Below the pieces are notes generated by a model, which saw only the letters and a program-made list of their open reading frames with translations, did not search any database and was not told where the DNA came from. The position numbers and the translations under genes are program-made. A DNA stretch of 64,000 nt from Marinobacter sp. F3R08 (GTDB taxonomy: Bacteria; Pseudomonadota; Gammaproteobacteria; Pseudomonadales; Oleiphilaceae). This document shows, piece by piece, positions 47,152 to 55,496 of the stretch (position 1 is the stretch's first letter; every line of letters begins with the position of its first letter). Location: assembly GCF_018860425.1 (NCBI RefSeq), contig NZ_JAHKPI010000025.1, positions 1-64,000 on the forward strand, read 5' to 3'.

Positions 47152-47643
47152 ATGGAACAAATGAGCTTTAATCAAAATCTGGCCTACAATCCCAATGCTC
47201 TGTCCTGTTCAGTGCCGGCAACTGCCGCCCGCGAGCGACGTTCCGTCATTCGCGCCCGACGTTCTCCGGAACTGGCCGAAGATCAGGTCTCGGGGAACGT
47301 AACGGAGATAATATTGCCGCAAGGTCAGGTAGAGAACTTTCAGTTGCTGCTTCCGATGCTGACTCAGTTGAACCAGGAGAAGCGCTGGCTTGCCTGGATT
47401 GATCCGCCACAGGCGCTGGTGAGTAAGTGGCAGAAAATGCACGGGATCGTTGCCGGCGAATTGCTGGTGCTTCGATCAACGCCAGATTATCCCGCACAGG
47501 AACTGGCCGAAAGGGCTCTCAGTGCCGGAACCTGCCATGCAGTGGTGATGTGGACCCGCAAGTTGGGACGTGCTGCCCTCGAGTCCCTGCAAAGAGCCTC
47601 TGCAGAAGGCAGCAGCCACGGGGTGGTTCTCAGGCAGCGGTAG
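47152..47643 (+). CDS. sulA: SOS cell division inhibitor SulA
   Basis: Blocks FtsZ polymerisation after DNA damage. The 163-residue protein has the SulA core VTEIILPQGQVENFQLLLPMLTQL (two adjacent stretches), RWLAWIDPP and ERALSAGTCHAVVMW. It is weakly conserved, as SulA usually is, and the placement directly after lexA, as in Pseudomonas, is strong support. It is controlled by the SOS box upstream of lexA. It converges with an 86-residue gene with a four-base gap. Confidence 0.9.
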   Translation: MEQMSFNQNLAYNPNALSCSVPATAARERRSVIRARRSPELAEDQVSGNVTEIILPQGQVENFQLLLPMLTQLNQEKRWLAWIDPPQALVSKWQKMHGIVAGELLVLRSTPDYPAQELAERALSAGTCHAVVMWTRKLGRAALESLQRASAEGSSHGVVLRQR

Positions 47644-47647
47644 TGAC

Positions 47648-47908
47648 TCAGTGAAGCGTGTAGGAGGGCTGGGCGTCGGTGTCGTCCAGTTCGTCATCTT
47701 CCCAATCGATATCGTGGGCAACATTCCCGACGGCTTCAATGCCGGCAGCAATCATCGCCTTGGCAACCGACATATCCCGGTCCTCCATCATTTCCCGGGC
47801 TTCCTCTGAGAAAGAGATTTTGACCAGTGGCGCACTCTCGTCATCAATTCGGCGTAACGCATAGTCGCCGTTAGAGAGTTGCACGATTTCAAAAAACGAT
47901 GGTGACAT
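47648..47908 (-). CDS. small acidic conserved protein, unknown function
   Basis: 86 residues, acidic, with no signal peptide. It has a beta-rich start (FFEIVQLSNGDYALRRIDDESAPLVKISFS in one strand-loop-strand region) and an acidic tail (DIDWEDDELDDTDA). Similar small proteins sit beside lexA-sulA in Pseudomonas and relatives, so it is probably real. No enzymatic motif is seen. The DUF6586 gene lies 51 bases upstream on the same strand. Confidence 0.75.
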   Translation of the reverse strand: MSPSFFEIVQLSNGDYALRRIDDESAPLVKISFSEEAREMMEDRDMSVAKAMIAAGIEAVGNVAHDIDWEDDELDDTDAQPSYTLH

Positions 47909-47959
47909 TCAGTAAACCTTTACGTTAATCAGATCCGAAAAGCTGGCAGTCTGAGCGGC

Positions 47960-48472
47960 TCACCACTCGCTGTGTTGCTCTTCCAGATCGTCGATAAATT
48001 GTTTGATGGCATCAAGTGTCTTCAACAGTGCGGTCGCCGTTCGATCCGGACCGGTGTCGACGGAGATCGCAATAATATTCTCCGCGCTGACGGTTTTTCT
48101 GGTTGCTGGGGGTTGGCTCTGCGAGCGTTCCAATTGATCCAGATGGTTCCACCAGCTTCCCGCACGTTGTTCCAGTTCTCTGAGCCGGCCTGTCTCATTG
48201 AGTTCCGGCCCGATCAAAGCGGCCAGTTCATTCAGGGTCGCAGGCTCCTCTGACTGTTTTTGATACAGCCGGGCAACCATGACCAGTAACAGTTGCCTGG
48301 ACCTCAGGAGCAACTCTATTGCTCCCTGAATTGTGGCCTCACGGCGCACGGCTTGTTGCGCCTGGTCGGCAGGCTGTCCTTCTCTCTCGGATGTCGATTG
48401 ATCGAGTTGCCCAAGCAGAGTGCGGGCGAGGAAGAGTTTCTGTGAAGCCAACGAATGCCATTGCGAGGCCAT
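47960..48472 (-). CDS. DUF6586 family protein
   Basis: Helical cytoplasmic protein of 170 residues, opening MASQWHSLASQKLFLARTLLGQLDQ, with a second helix group RREATIQGAIELLLRSRQLLLVMVARLYQ and the conserved WWNHLDQLERSQSQP. These match a Pseudomonas family found next to lexA-sulA-topA. The function is unknown. It probably shares a transcript with the small acidic gene downstream. Confidence 0.75.
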   Translation of the reverse strand: MASQWHSLASQKLFLARTLLGQLDQSTSEREGQPADQAQQAVRREATIQGAIELLLRSRQLLLVMVARLYQKQSEEPATLNELAALIGPELNETGRLRELEQRAGSWWNHLDQLERSQSQPPATRKTVSAENIIAISVDTGPDRTATALLKTLDAIKQFIDDLEEQHSEW

Positions 48473-48603
48473 GGAATACCCTCAATCTCCCCAGCGTGGG
48501 TAGGACCCTGAAAATGTAATCGGACATTATATCATTTCCGCAAACACATTTCTTCCGGCTGTTTCCGCATGCAGATTTCACAATAAAACACAAACATTCA
48601 CTT

Positions 48604-48617
48604 GAAACGAGTGTTTG
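48604..48617 (+). promoter_or_regulatory. PsrA-like inverted repeat upstream of the DUF1329 gene
   Basis: GAAAC-GAGT-GTTTG, inside a wider near-palindrome TTGAAAC...GTTTGAA, about 82 bases before the ATG. PsrA in Pseudomonas binds (G/C)AAAC-N2-4-GTTT(G/C). The assignment is a guess from pattern alone. Confidence 0.35.
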
Positions 48618-48698
48618 AATTTGGGAAAAAGACGCGCGGCTGTGCAAGTTCTGATCATTGCCGCTACTCAATAGCATGAATGTCAGGAGGTGTAAGGG

Positions 48699-50057
48699 AT
48701 GCGAAGCCACATTGTTGCGGGTATCGCCCTGGTTTTTCTCGGTTTTTCAGGGCAGGCCCTGTCCAAAGTTACCGCGTCTGAAGCGCAGCGGTTGGGGGAG
48801 GACCTCACGCCGGTCGGCGGTGAGAAGGCCGGTAACCGTTCAGGCAGCATTCCCGAGTGGACCGGAGGTCTGGTTAACCCGCCCAAGGGCTGGCAAAAGG
48901 GTCAGGTCGAAATTAATCCTTTCCCTCAGGATAAGCCCCTCTTTGTTATAACCTCGGACAATCTTGAGGTTTATCGGGACAAGCTTTCTGATGGTCATAT
49001 TGCCATGCTGGAAAAGTATGGCTCTGATTATTTTATGCCGGTTTACCAGACTCGCCGAACGGCTGCGTTTCCGGAGCACGTTTACGAGAAGTTTCGTGAC
49101 AATGCGCTGACGGCAGAGCTGCTGGATAATGGTAACGGCGTCCGGGACACCATCATGACCAGTCCGTTCCCGATTCCGAGCAATGGCCTGGAGGTGATCT
49201 GGAATCATATTCTGCGGTATCGGGGTGAGCAAATCGCCCTGCGAAATGCGTCCGCAACCCCTCAGAAAGACGGTTCGTACAATCCTGTCGTTAACGATTA
49301 CTACTATTTTTTCGCTTACAGTCAGGAAGATGCGGAATTGACGGAAATCGATAACAAGATTTTCTACCTGAAAACGGACACGGTTTCGCCGTCTTCTCTG
49401 GCCGGCACGATAACCCTGGTACACGAAACACTCGACCAGGTTCGATCGCCGAGGCTGGCCTGGCGGTATGATTCTGGGTCCCGGAGACTTCGCAGGTCAC
49501 CGAATCTCGCTTACGAGACCGACTTGCCGAACTCTTCGTCATTGCGATCCGTAGACCAGAAGGACATGTACAACGGTGCCCCTAACCAGTACGACTGGGA
49601 GCTGAAGGGTAAACGGGAGCTTTTTGTGCCCTACAATGCCTACAAGCTTCACGGGCCGGAGGTAGAGGCTGATGACGTCATTCGTCCGGGGCATATTAAT
49701 CAAAAGCTGGCCCGATATGAGCTTCACCGGGTTTGGGTTGTGGAGGCAAAGCGCCGGACCGGTATCAGCCACATTTACGACCGCCGCGTATTCTATGTCG
49801 ACGAGGACAGCTGGCAGATCCTGGCCTCAGAGGAATACGATGCAGACGGTAATTTGTGGCGTGTTTCAGAGGCGCATAGCATCAGCTATTACAGTGAGCC
49901 TGTGTTCTGGACTACTATGGAGATGACCTACGACCTGAAGGCAGAGCGTTACTACATTGACGGGTTGGATGATGGCTTCCCGGCGTATGATTTCGATCCC
50001 GGGTTCCGCGGCAGTGAGTTTACTGCCTCCGCGGCCCGCCGTGCTGCTCGCCGCTGA
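48699..50057 (+). CDS. DUF1329 exported protein
   Basis: Exported protein of 452 residues with a signal peptide (about 5-22, IVAGIALVFLGFSGQALS). Family landmarks are EAQRLGEDLTPVGGEKAGN and IPEWTGGL near the start, then FPIPSNGLEVIWNHILRYRG, AYETDLPNSSSLRSVDQKDMYNG (split), and HRVWVVEA with YDRRVFYVDEDSWQI. DUF1329 proteins resemble LolB/outer-membrane lipoprotein-sorting folds. They often pair with DUF1302 proteins and RND exporters near sterol or lipid genes, but those partners are absent here. The role is probably handling a lipid or hydrophobic molecule in the periplasm. Confidence 0.88.
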   Translation: MRSHIVAGIALVFLGFSGQALSKVTASEAQRLGEDLTPVGGEKAGNRSGSIPEWTGGLVNPPKGWQKGQVEINPFPQDKPLFVITSDNLEVYRDKLSDGHIAMLEKYGSDYFMPVYQTRRTAAFPEHVYEKFRDNALTAELLDNGNGVRDTIMTSPFPIPSNGLEVIWNHILRYRGEQIALRNASATPQKDGSYNPVVNDYYYFFAYSQEDAELTEIDNKIFYLKTDTVSPSSLAGTITLVHETLDQVRSPRLAWRYDSGSRRLRRSPNLAYETDLPNSSSLRSVDQKDMYNGAPNQYDWELKGKRELFVPYNAYKLHGPEVEADDVIRPGHINQKLARYELHRVWVVEAKRRTGISHIYDRRVFYVDEDSWQILASEEYDADGNLWRVSEAHSISYYSEPVFWTTMEMTYDLKAERYYIDGLDDGFPAYDFDPGFRGSEFTASAARRAARR

Positions 50058-50074
50058 TTTTCAAGGAGAATAAC

Positions 50075-50404
50075 ATGGCAGACCCGCAAGCTCACCTGGA
50101 TAACCTTGATCAGCTCATGGCTGATCTTGGGCATGCCCTGGCCGACAAGGACTGGGAAGCGTTGGCGGGTCTGAATGCACAGGTCAAACCGGCGGTTGAG
50201 CCCCTGATGATTGCTTTGGAAGCCGGAGAGGTGGATGCGGAGCCGGTGAGACGCCGCTTGCAAGCGCTGCAGCAGTTTATTGACACTGCGGATGAATCCG
50301 CCCGTGATGCTCGCAAGGAAGCGCAAGACGCCCTCAAAGGGATAAACCGGAATCGGAGTGCGGTAAAGGCCTATCAGAACGTTTCTGTGAATCGATCTAA
50401 ATAG
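50075..50404 (+). CDS. FliT-like flagellar protein
   Basis: Helical cytoplasmic protein of 109 residues without catalytic motifs. Its size, the predicted helical bundle (LDNLDQLMADLGHALADKDWEAL) and its position directly before fleQ match the FliT-like gene between fliS and fleQ in Pseudomonas (PA1096 position). FliT proteins are chaperones for FliD and may control flagellar transcription. Sequence similarity within this group is weak, so the name rests largely on position. It lies 17 bases after the DUF1329 stop. Confidence 0.65.
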   Translation: MADPQAHLDNLDQLMADLGHALADKDWEALAGLNAQVKPAVEPLMIALEAGEVDAEPVRRRLQALQQFIDTADESARDARKEAQDALKGINRNRSAVKAYQNVSVNRSK

Positions 50405-50414
50405 CGTCATAAAA

Positions 50415-50443
50415 TTGACTACGTCGTCCTTACAGTCTTAAAT
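50415..50443 (+). promoter_or_regulatory. sigma-70-like promoter of fleQ
   Basis: TTGACT, 17 bases, TTAAAT, about 32 bases before the fleQ ATG. It suggests that the master regulator is expressed independently of sigma-54, as in Pseudomonas. Confidence 0.6.
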
Positions 50444-50474
50444 ACCGCACAAATCCCTTAAGAGATTCGGTTGA

Positions 50475-51926
50475 ATGTCTAAAACGAACAAAGTGCTGGT
50501 GCTGAGTGAGGATGATTCGAGATTGCGCGATATGGTCGCGATTCTTGAATTCATTGGCGAGGAACAGGTCCTTGCCGGCGATGAGGCCAGAGTGCTTTTG
50601 AATTGTGGCGACGAGGCAAGCCTTTCAGAGATAGGGGTCGCAGTGGTTAACGGCGAGGACGCCGGCATTGCAGAAACCATTGAAGCCGTGTGTAACGCGG
50701 TTCAGGGAGTCCCGTTGCTGCTGGTTGGGCAACCGGAGCTCAAAGGGCTGTCCGATGATGCCGGAGCCCGCATTATCGCCCGGATGGAATGGCCGCTGAA
50801 CTATACCAAGTTCGTTGATTCTCTTTACCGGGCCCAGATCTACAGGGATCAGTTTAGTCGTTCACGGGAACGTGGCCAACAGCGCGGGCTTCAGCTTTTT
50901 CGAAGCCTTGTGGGTACCAGTCGGAAAGTCCAGCAAGTACGTCAGTTAATGGAACAGGTGGCTGACAAGGACGTCAGTGTATTGATTACCGGCGAATCTG
51001 GTACTGGCAAGGAGGTCGTTGCCCGCAACCTGCATTACCATTCTTCCCGTCGTGACAAACCGTTCGTGCCCGTAAACTGTGGTGCTATTCCGGCAGAATT
51101 GCTGGAGAGCGAGCTGTTTGGTCATGAAAAAGGAGCCTTTACCGGTGCAATTACGGCCCGGGTAGGGCGCTTCGAGCTGGCAGAAGGCGGTACCCTGTTT
51201 CTCGATGAAATCGGCGATATGCCGCTGAATATGCAGGTAAAGATTCTTCGGGTTTTGCAGGAGCGTACCTTCGAGCGTGTGGGTAGCAATCGCACCCAGT
51301 CGGCGGATGTCCGGGTAATCGCTGCCACTCATAAACATCTGGAAGACATGATCGAGTCCGGGGAATTTCGGGAAGATCTCTACTACCGTCTGAATGTGTT
51401 CCCCATTGAGATGCCTTCGTTGCGTGATCGGGTGGAAGACATTCCCCTGCTGATCAATGAACTCATTTCTCGCATGGAAAAAGAGAAGCGGGGTTCGTTG
51501 CGGATGAATTCGGCGGCAATCATGAGTCTTTGCCGACATGATTGGCCGGGAAACGTGCGTGAGCTGGCCAATCTGGTTGAGCGTCTGTCGATCATGCATC
51601 CCTATGGGGTGATTGGTGTACAGGAGTTACCCAAGAAGTTCCGTTACGTGGACGACTATGATGAAAATCGCCCGGTTGAGGATACCGGGATGCCGTCCGG
51701 TATTCCGGGGTTGGTAGGGCTGGACGCCCCGGCCTTGCTGCCGGTGAACGGCATCGACCTGAAGGACTACCTCTCCAATCTCGAAAAACAACTGATTCAG
51801 CAGGCGCTTGATGAGGCAGGTGGCGTGGTGGCCAGGGCTGCTGAAAAGCTCCGGATCCGCCGAACAACGCTTGTGGAAAAGGTTCGAAAGTATGGGTTGC
51901 GGGAAGAGGACTCTGAGGAATCCTGA
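50475..51926 (+). CDS. fleQ: flagellar master regulator FleQ
   Basis: Sigma-54 enhancer-binding protein of 483 residues at the top of the polar flagellar cascade. It also binds cyclic di-GMP and represses exopolysaccharide genes in Pseudomonas. The N-terminal receiver-like domain (1-120) lacks the phospho-acceptor Asp (AVVNGED in its place), as in FleQ. The LFRS motif that binds cyclic di-GMP is at 141-144. The AAA+ domain has Walker A GESGTGKE (173-180) and the sigma-54 loop GAFTGA (220-225). A Fis-type helix-turn-helix lies at the C-terminus ([20 protein letters not shown]). Confidence 0.97.
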   Translation: MSKTNKVLVLSEDDSRLRDMVAILEFIGEEQVLAGDEARVLLNCGDEASLSEIGVAVVNGEDAGIAETIEAVCNAVQGVPLLLVGQPELKGLSDDAGARIIARMEWPLNYTKFVDSLYRAQIYRDQFSRSRERGQQRGLQLFRSLVGTSRKVQQVRQLMEQVADKDVSVLITGESGTGKEVVARNLHYHSSRRDKPFVPVNCGAIPAELLESELFGHEKGAFTGAITARVGRFELAEGGTLFLDEIGDMPLNMQVKILRVLQERTFERVGSNRTQSADVRVIAATHKHLEDMIESGEFREDLYYRLNVFPIEMPSLRDRVEDIPLLINELISRMEKEKRGSLRMNSAAIMSLCRHDWPGNVRELANLVERLSIMHPYGVIGVQELPKKFRYVDDYDENRPVEDTGMPSGIPGLVGLDAPALLPVNGIDLKDYLSNLEKQLIQQALDEAGGVVARAAEKLRIRRTTLVEKVRKYGLREEDSEES

Positions 51927-51958
51927 GCCGGATACGACGATTTCCCGAGCTTTTAAGG

Positions 51959-51987
51959 GGCGTCAAAGGTTCGTAACCTGAGACGCC
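51959..51987. other. hairpin between fleQ and the fleS promoter
   Basis: Stem GGCGTC / GACGCC enclosing an inner stem AGGTT / AACCT with a CGT loop, 33 bases after the fleQ stop. No T-run follows, so it is either a weak terminator or a binding site upstream of the sigma-54 promoter at 52072. Confidence 0.45.
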
Positions 51988-52071
51988 GCTCCGATTCTGG
52001 AGCGACGTAAAATTGTCATCTCCTTCCTGTCTGATTAGCCTTCCCTCTGAAATATAAGCAAAAATCCAAGT

Positions 52072-52087
52072 TGGCACGGTGCTGGCT
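52072..52087 (+). promoter_or_regulatory. sigma-54 promoter of fleSR
   Basis: TGGCAC-GGTGC-TGGCT, one mismatch from TGGCAC-N5-TTGCW and with correct spacing, 68 bases before the fleS ATG. FleQ activation is expected from the Pseudomonas model. Confidence 0.8.
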
Positions 52088-52155
52088 TAATAACCTGCAA
52101 ACGAAGTATCCGAACTATAGGGTCCGAACCGACGGGCCAATCGGGGAGTCAGGTT

Positions 52156-53385
52156 ATGAGTCAGGCACAGTTTGTTCTTCAGTCCGGCACAAGAGCTAAC
52201 GCAGCGGCGGATGTAAACGACAAGGTTACAGCTCTGTTTCCGGAACAGGATGATGAGGCGGTGGATTCTGCCCTTGAACTGTTCAACCGGATGTCGCAAC
52301 AGATTACCGATTCATACCGAACCCTTGAGTCACGGGTCAATCAGCTCTCCGGCGAGCTGAACCAGGAATCGCTTCAGCGCCAGCAGGAACTTGAAGAAAA
52401 GGAACAGCTGGCGGATCGGTTATCTACTTTGCTGAATGCGTTGCCTGCCGGGGTTGTGGTTCTGGACAGCCAGGGTGTGGTTACGCAAACCAATCCCGCA
52501 GCCATTGCGCTGCTGGGAGAGCCCTTGGACGGTGCCCGTTGGGTTGATGTCATTCATCGTTGTTTTGCCCCCCGACGGGATGATGGTCACGAAGTGTCTC
52601 TGAAAGATGGTCGCAGGGTCAGCATCGAGATCCGGACCATGGAAAATCAGCCCGGCCAACTGATACTGCTGACTGATCTCACAGAAACCCGACACCTCCA
52701 GGCACAGTTGTCGCATGCCCAGCGTTTGTCTGCCATGGGCAAGATGGTGGCATCACTTGCTCATCAGATTCGTACGCCTCTTTCTGCGGCCATTCTCTAT
52801 GGCGGCCACTTGAGTCAGGAAGACCTCGATGAGGAAATGCGTCAGCGCTGTGCTTCCCGTCTTATGTCACGCCTCACTCATCTGGAGCAGCAGGTGCGGG
52901 ATATGCTGATCTTTGCCCGGGGCGAAACCCGTCTGGCAGAAGAGTTGTCGGCGAGCAAACTGGTTTCTGCCCTGGCTTCGGCAATTGAAGGCCTCAAAAC
53001 CGCTCCGGGGGCACAGGTCGGCCTTCAGAACGACGTTTCCAGCGACTGCCGTCTAATGTGTAACCGTGACGCTCTCGTGGGCGCCTGTACCAATCTCGTT
53101 AACAACAGCCTTGAGGCGGGTGCGACCAGTGTTGACGTTCAGGTATCAGAGGAAAGCGGCGAGCTGGTTATTCGGGTTGTGGACAACGGGCCGGGGTTTG
53201 ATGCTTCGAACGCCGAACGTCTGACCGAGGCCTTTTATACGACCAAGTCCCATGGCACAGGGCTGGGACTGGCGGTGGTGCAAGCCGTCATCAAGGCGCA
53301 CCAGGGGCAGTTTTTCATTGAATCTGCGGAGCAGGGTGGTGTTGTTGCCACCTTGCGATTGCCGCAATTACGTAACAGACACTGA
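52156..53385 (+). CDS. fleS: flagellar sensor histidine kinase FleS
   Basis: Cytoplasmic histidine kinase of 409 residues without membrane segments, partner of FleR in the second tier of polar flagellar control. An N-terminal coiled region (40-90) leads to a PAS domain (about 90-175). The phospho-His is H203 in LAHQIRTPLS. The HATPase domain has NLVNNSLEAGA (N box), VVDNGPGF (G1) and GTGLGLAVV (G2). fleR follows in 12 bases. Confidence 0.95.
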   Translation: MSQAQFVLQSGTRANAAADVNDKVTALFPEQDDEAVDSALELFNRMSQQITDSYRTLESRVNQLSGELNQESLQRQQELEEKEQLADRLSTLLNALPAGVVVLDSQGVVTQTNPAAIALLGEPLDGARWVDVIHRCFAPRRDDGHEVSLKDGRRVSIEIRTMENQPGQLILLTDLTETRHLQAQLSHAQRLSAMGKMVASLAHQIRTPLSAAILYGGHLSQEDLDEEMRQRCASRLMSRLTHLEQQVRDMLIFARGETRLAEELSASKLVSALASAIEGLKTAPGAQVGLQNDVSSDCRLMCNRDALVGACTNLVNNSLEAGATSVDVQVSEESGELVIRVVDNGPGFDASNAERLTEAFYTTKSHGTGLGLAVVQAVIKAHQGQFFIESAEQGGVVATLRLPQLRNRH

Positions 53386-53397
53386 TCGGAGGCAACC

Positions 53398-54861
53398 ATG
53401 GCCAAGGCCCAGATTCTGATTGTTGAGGATGATCATGACCTGCGGGAAGCGCTGGTAACCACGCTTGAACTGGCGAAATTCCGGGTGCGGGAGGCATCAA
53501 ATGCCAGCGAAGCCCTCGAGCGTCTCGCGGAGTCTCCCGTGGATATGGTGGTCAGCGATGTCAACATGCCAGGTCTGTCAGGGCACGAGTTGTTGTCTGA
53601 GGTTCAGCGTCTGTATCCAGGGCTGCCCATGATGCTGATAACGGCCTACGGTCAGATCAGCGATGCGGTGTCAGCCATGCAGGCGGGCGCCACCGATTAC
53701 CTTGTGAAGCCCTTCGAACCACGGTTTCTGGTAGATGCGGTCAGCAAGATTGTTGGCGGCGGGCGTGAGAAGTCTAGCGATGAGCCAGTGGCAGAGGATC
53801 CGATCAGTAAACGCATGTTCCAGTTGGCGGCCAAGGTGGCTGGCAGCGACTCCACCGTGATGATCTCCGGGGAAAGCGGAACCGGCAAGGAAGTTCTTGC
53901 CCGGTATATTCACCAGCAATCTCCGCGGGCCGATCAGCCTTTCGTTGCGATCAACTGTGCGGCGATTCCCGAAAATATGCTGGAAGCGATCCTGTTTGGT
54001 CATGAGAAAGGCGCCTTTACCGGGGCTGTAGCCTCTTCGCCAGGCAAGTTCGAGCAGGCCAATGGTGGAACCATTCTTCTGGATGAGATCTCAGAGATGG
54101 ATCTGGGATTGCAGTCCAAGCTGCTGCGGGTGCTGCAGGAGCGGGAAGTGGAACGGGTTGGCGGTCGCAAGACCATCAACCTGGATGTGCGGGTTGTGGC
54201 GACCACGAACCGGGATCTTGCGGACTACGTGCGCGAAGGCAAGTTCCGGGAGGATCTTTATTATCGTCTTACTGTGTTTCCGATGCGCTGGCAACCACTT
54301 CGCGAGCGTCCTCTGGATATCATGCCGCTGGCTGTTTCGCTGCTCAAGAAACATTGCCGAAAAATGAAGCTGACCGGGATCACCTTTGCCCAGGATGCGA
54401 AAAGCGCATTGGTGAACCATCAATGGCCGGGGAATGTCAGGGAACTGGACAATGCCATTCAGCGAGCGCTGGTACTGCATCAAGGCAATGTCATTCACTC
54501 CGGCGATTTGTGTCTGGAGCTGGGTATCACCGGCCGAACGGATCTTCACTGCGTGGAGCCCGCATCACAAGCGCAATCTGTTGCCAACCGGGCGGTCGAA
54601 ACGGGAATGACAGATCATGCTGTTTCCGGGCTTGATCAGCCGCCTCTGGCGCAGACCGACGACCCGGACAGTGCGGTTTCACTGGGAGATGATCTGAGGC
54701 AGCAGGAATTCCGTATCATTATCCAGACCCTGCGTAAGGAGCGTGGGCGTCGCAATCGGGCCGCAGAGCAACTGGGAATCAGTCCCAGGACGCTCAGGTA
54801 CAAATTGGCCCAGATGCGTGACGCCGGTATCGATCTGGACGCTGAAATGGCTTTGGTTTGA
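53398..54861 (+). CDS. fleR: flagellar sigma-54 response regulator FleR
   Basis: NtrC-type regulator of 487 residues that activates mid-class flagellar genes with sigma-54. The receiver has D11-D12, phospho-acceptor D54 (VVSDVNMPG), T82 and K104. The AAA+ domain has GESGTGKE (158-165) and GAFTGA (205-210). The Fis-like helix-turn-helix is at the end (RNRAAEQLGISPRTLRYKL). It is co-transcribed with fleS, and a clear terminator follows. Confidence 0.97.
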   Translation: MAKAQILIVEDDHDLREALVTTLELAKFRVREASNASEALERLAESPVDMVVSDVNMPGLSGHELLSEVQRLYPGLPMMLITAYGQISDAVSAMQAGATDYLVKPFEPRFLVDAVSKIVGGGREKSSDEPVAEDPISKRMFQLAAKVAGSDSTVMISGESGTGKEVLARYIHQQSPRADQPFVAINCAAIPENMLEAILFGHEKGAFTGAVASSPGKFEQANGGTILLDEISEMDLGLQSKLLRVLQEREVERVGGRKTINLDVRVVATTNRDLADYVREGKFREDLYYRLTVFPMRWQPLRERPLDIMPLAVSLLKKHCRKMKLTGITFAQDAKSALVNHQWPGNVRELDNAIQRALVLHQGNVIHSGDLCLELGITGRTDLHCVEPASQAQSVANRAVETGMTDHAVSGLDQPPLAQTDDPDSAVSLGDDLRQQEFRIIIQTLRKERGRRNRAAEQLGISPRTLRYKLAQMRDAGIDLDAEMALV

Positions 54862-54885
54862 CTCTCCGCACTGCGAACTCCTTCA

Positions 54886-54914
54886 ATGGCACCTCTCGGG
54901 GTGCCTTTTTTTTA
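54886..54914 (+). terminator. terminator of fleSR
   Basis: Stem GGCACC / GGTGCC with a TCTCGG loop, followed by TTTTTTTT, about 27 bases after the fleR stop. Confidence 0.9.
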
Positions 54915-55031
54915 TCCGTTATTTCTGATGTCTGAACAGGCTTTCCACCCGACGTCAAAAGTCCGTCATCACCTTCTTTTCGCTCAGTTCTGGAATATCT
55001 AACCTATTGATATATAGTTTAAATATCTCCT

Positions 55032-55047
55032 TGGCCTGCCAATTGCT
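55032..55047 (+). promoter_or_regulatory. sigma-54 promoter of the fliE operon
   Basis: TGGCCT-GCCAA-TTGCT with exact spacing and a perfect -12 element, 65 bases before the fliE ATG. FleQ/FleR-dependent control is expected. Confidence 0.85.
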
Positions 55048-55112
55048 TAATAAAATTTAACAGCACCTCACGAGATATTCCGTCCCCGGGAGGACGGAGC
55101 CAGGAGAGAGTT

Positions 55113-55481
55113 ATGGTTCAACGTGCCGACATTAACAGCGTTTTGTCCGATATCCGGTCCCTGCGTTCCCAGATGATGCAGAACCAGCAGATCGAACAGG
55201 ATCAATCGGTTCGTGGTCGCATAGACGGCCCTCGCCAGGTTCAGGAAACCCAGGAGACGCCCAGCTTCAGTGATATGCTGGGCAAGGCTGTGAACAACGT
55301 AAATGACCTCCAGAAAACCGCGGGGGAAATGCGAACAGCATACGATATGGGCGATCCCAACGTGGATATCACTCGCGTCATGATTGCCGCCCAGAAATCC
55401 TCTGTCTCCTTCGAAGCACTGACCCAGGTACGTAACCGGGTGGTTCGGGCCTACGAAGACATTATGAACATGCCGATCTGA
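55113..55481 (+). CDS. fliE: flagellar hook-basal body protein FliE
   Basis: Joins the MS ring to the rod. The 122-residue protein has a variable start and the conserved C-terminal half: SFSDMLGKAVNNVNDLQKTAGEM, then DVMIAAQKSSVSFEALTQVRNRVVRAYEDIMNMPI-like ending (seen in two parts). It is the first gene of the operon, and fliF follows in 15 bases. Confidence 0.97.
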   Translation: MVQRADINSVLSDIRSLRSQMMQNQQIEQDQSVRGRIDGPRQVQETQETPSFSDMLGKAVNNVNDLQKTAGEMRTAYDMGDPNVDITRVMIAAQKSSVSFEALTQVRNRVVRAYEDIMNMPI

Positions 55482-55496
55482 TAACGGAGCAGAGTC

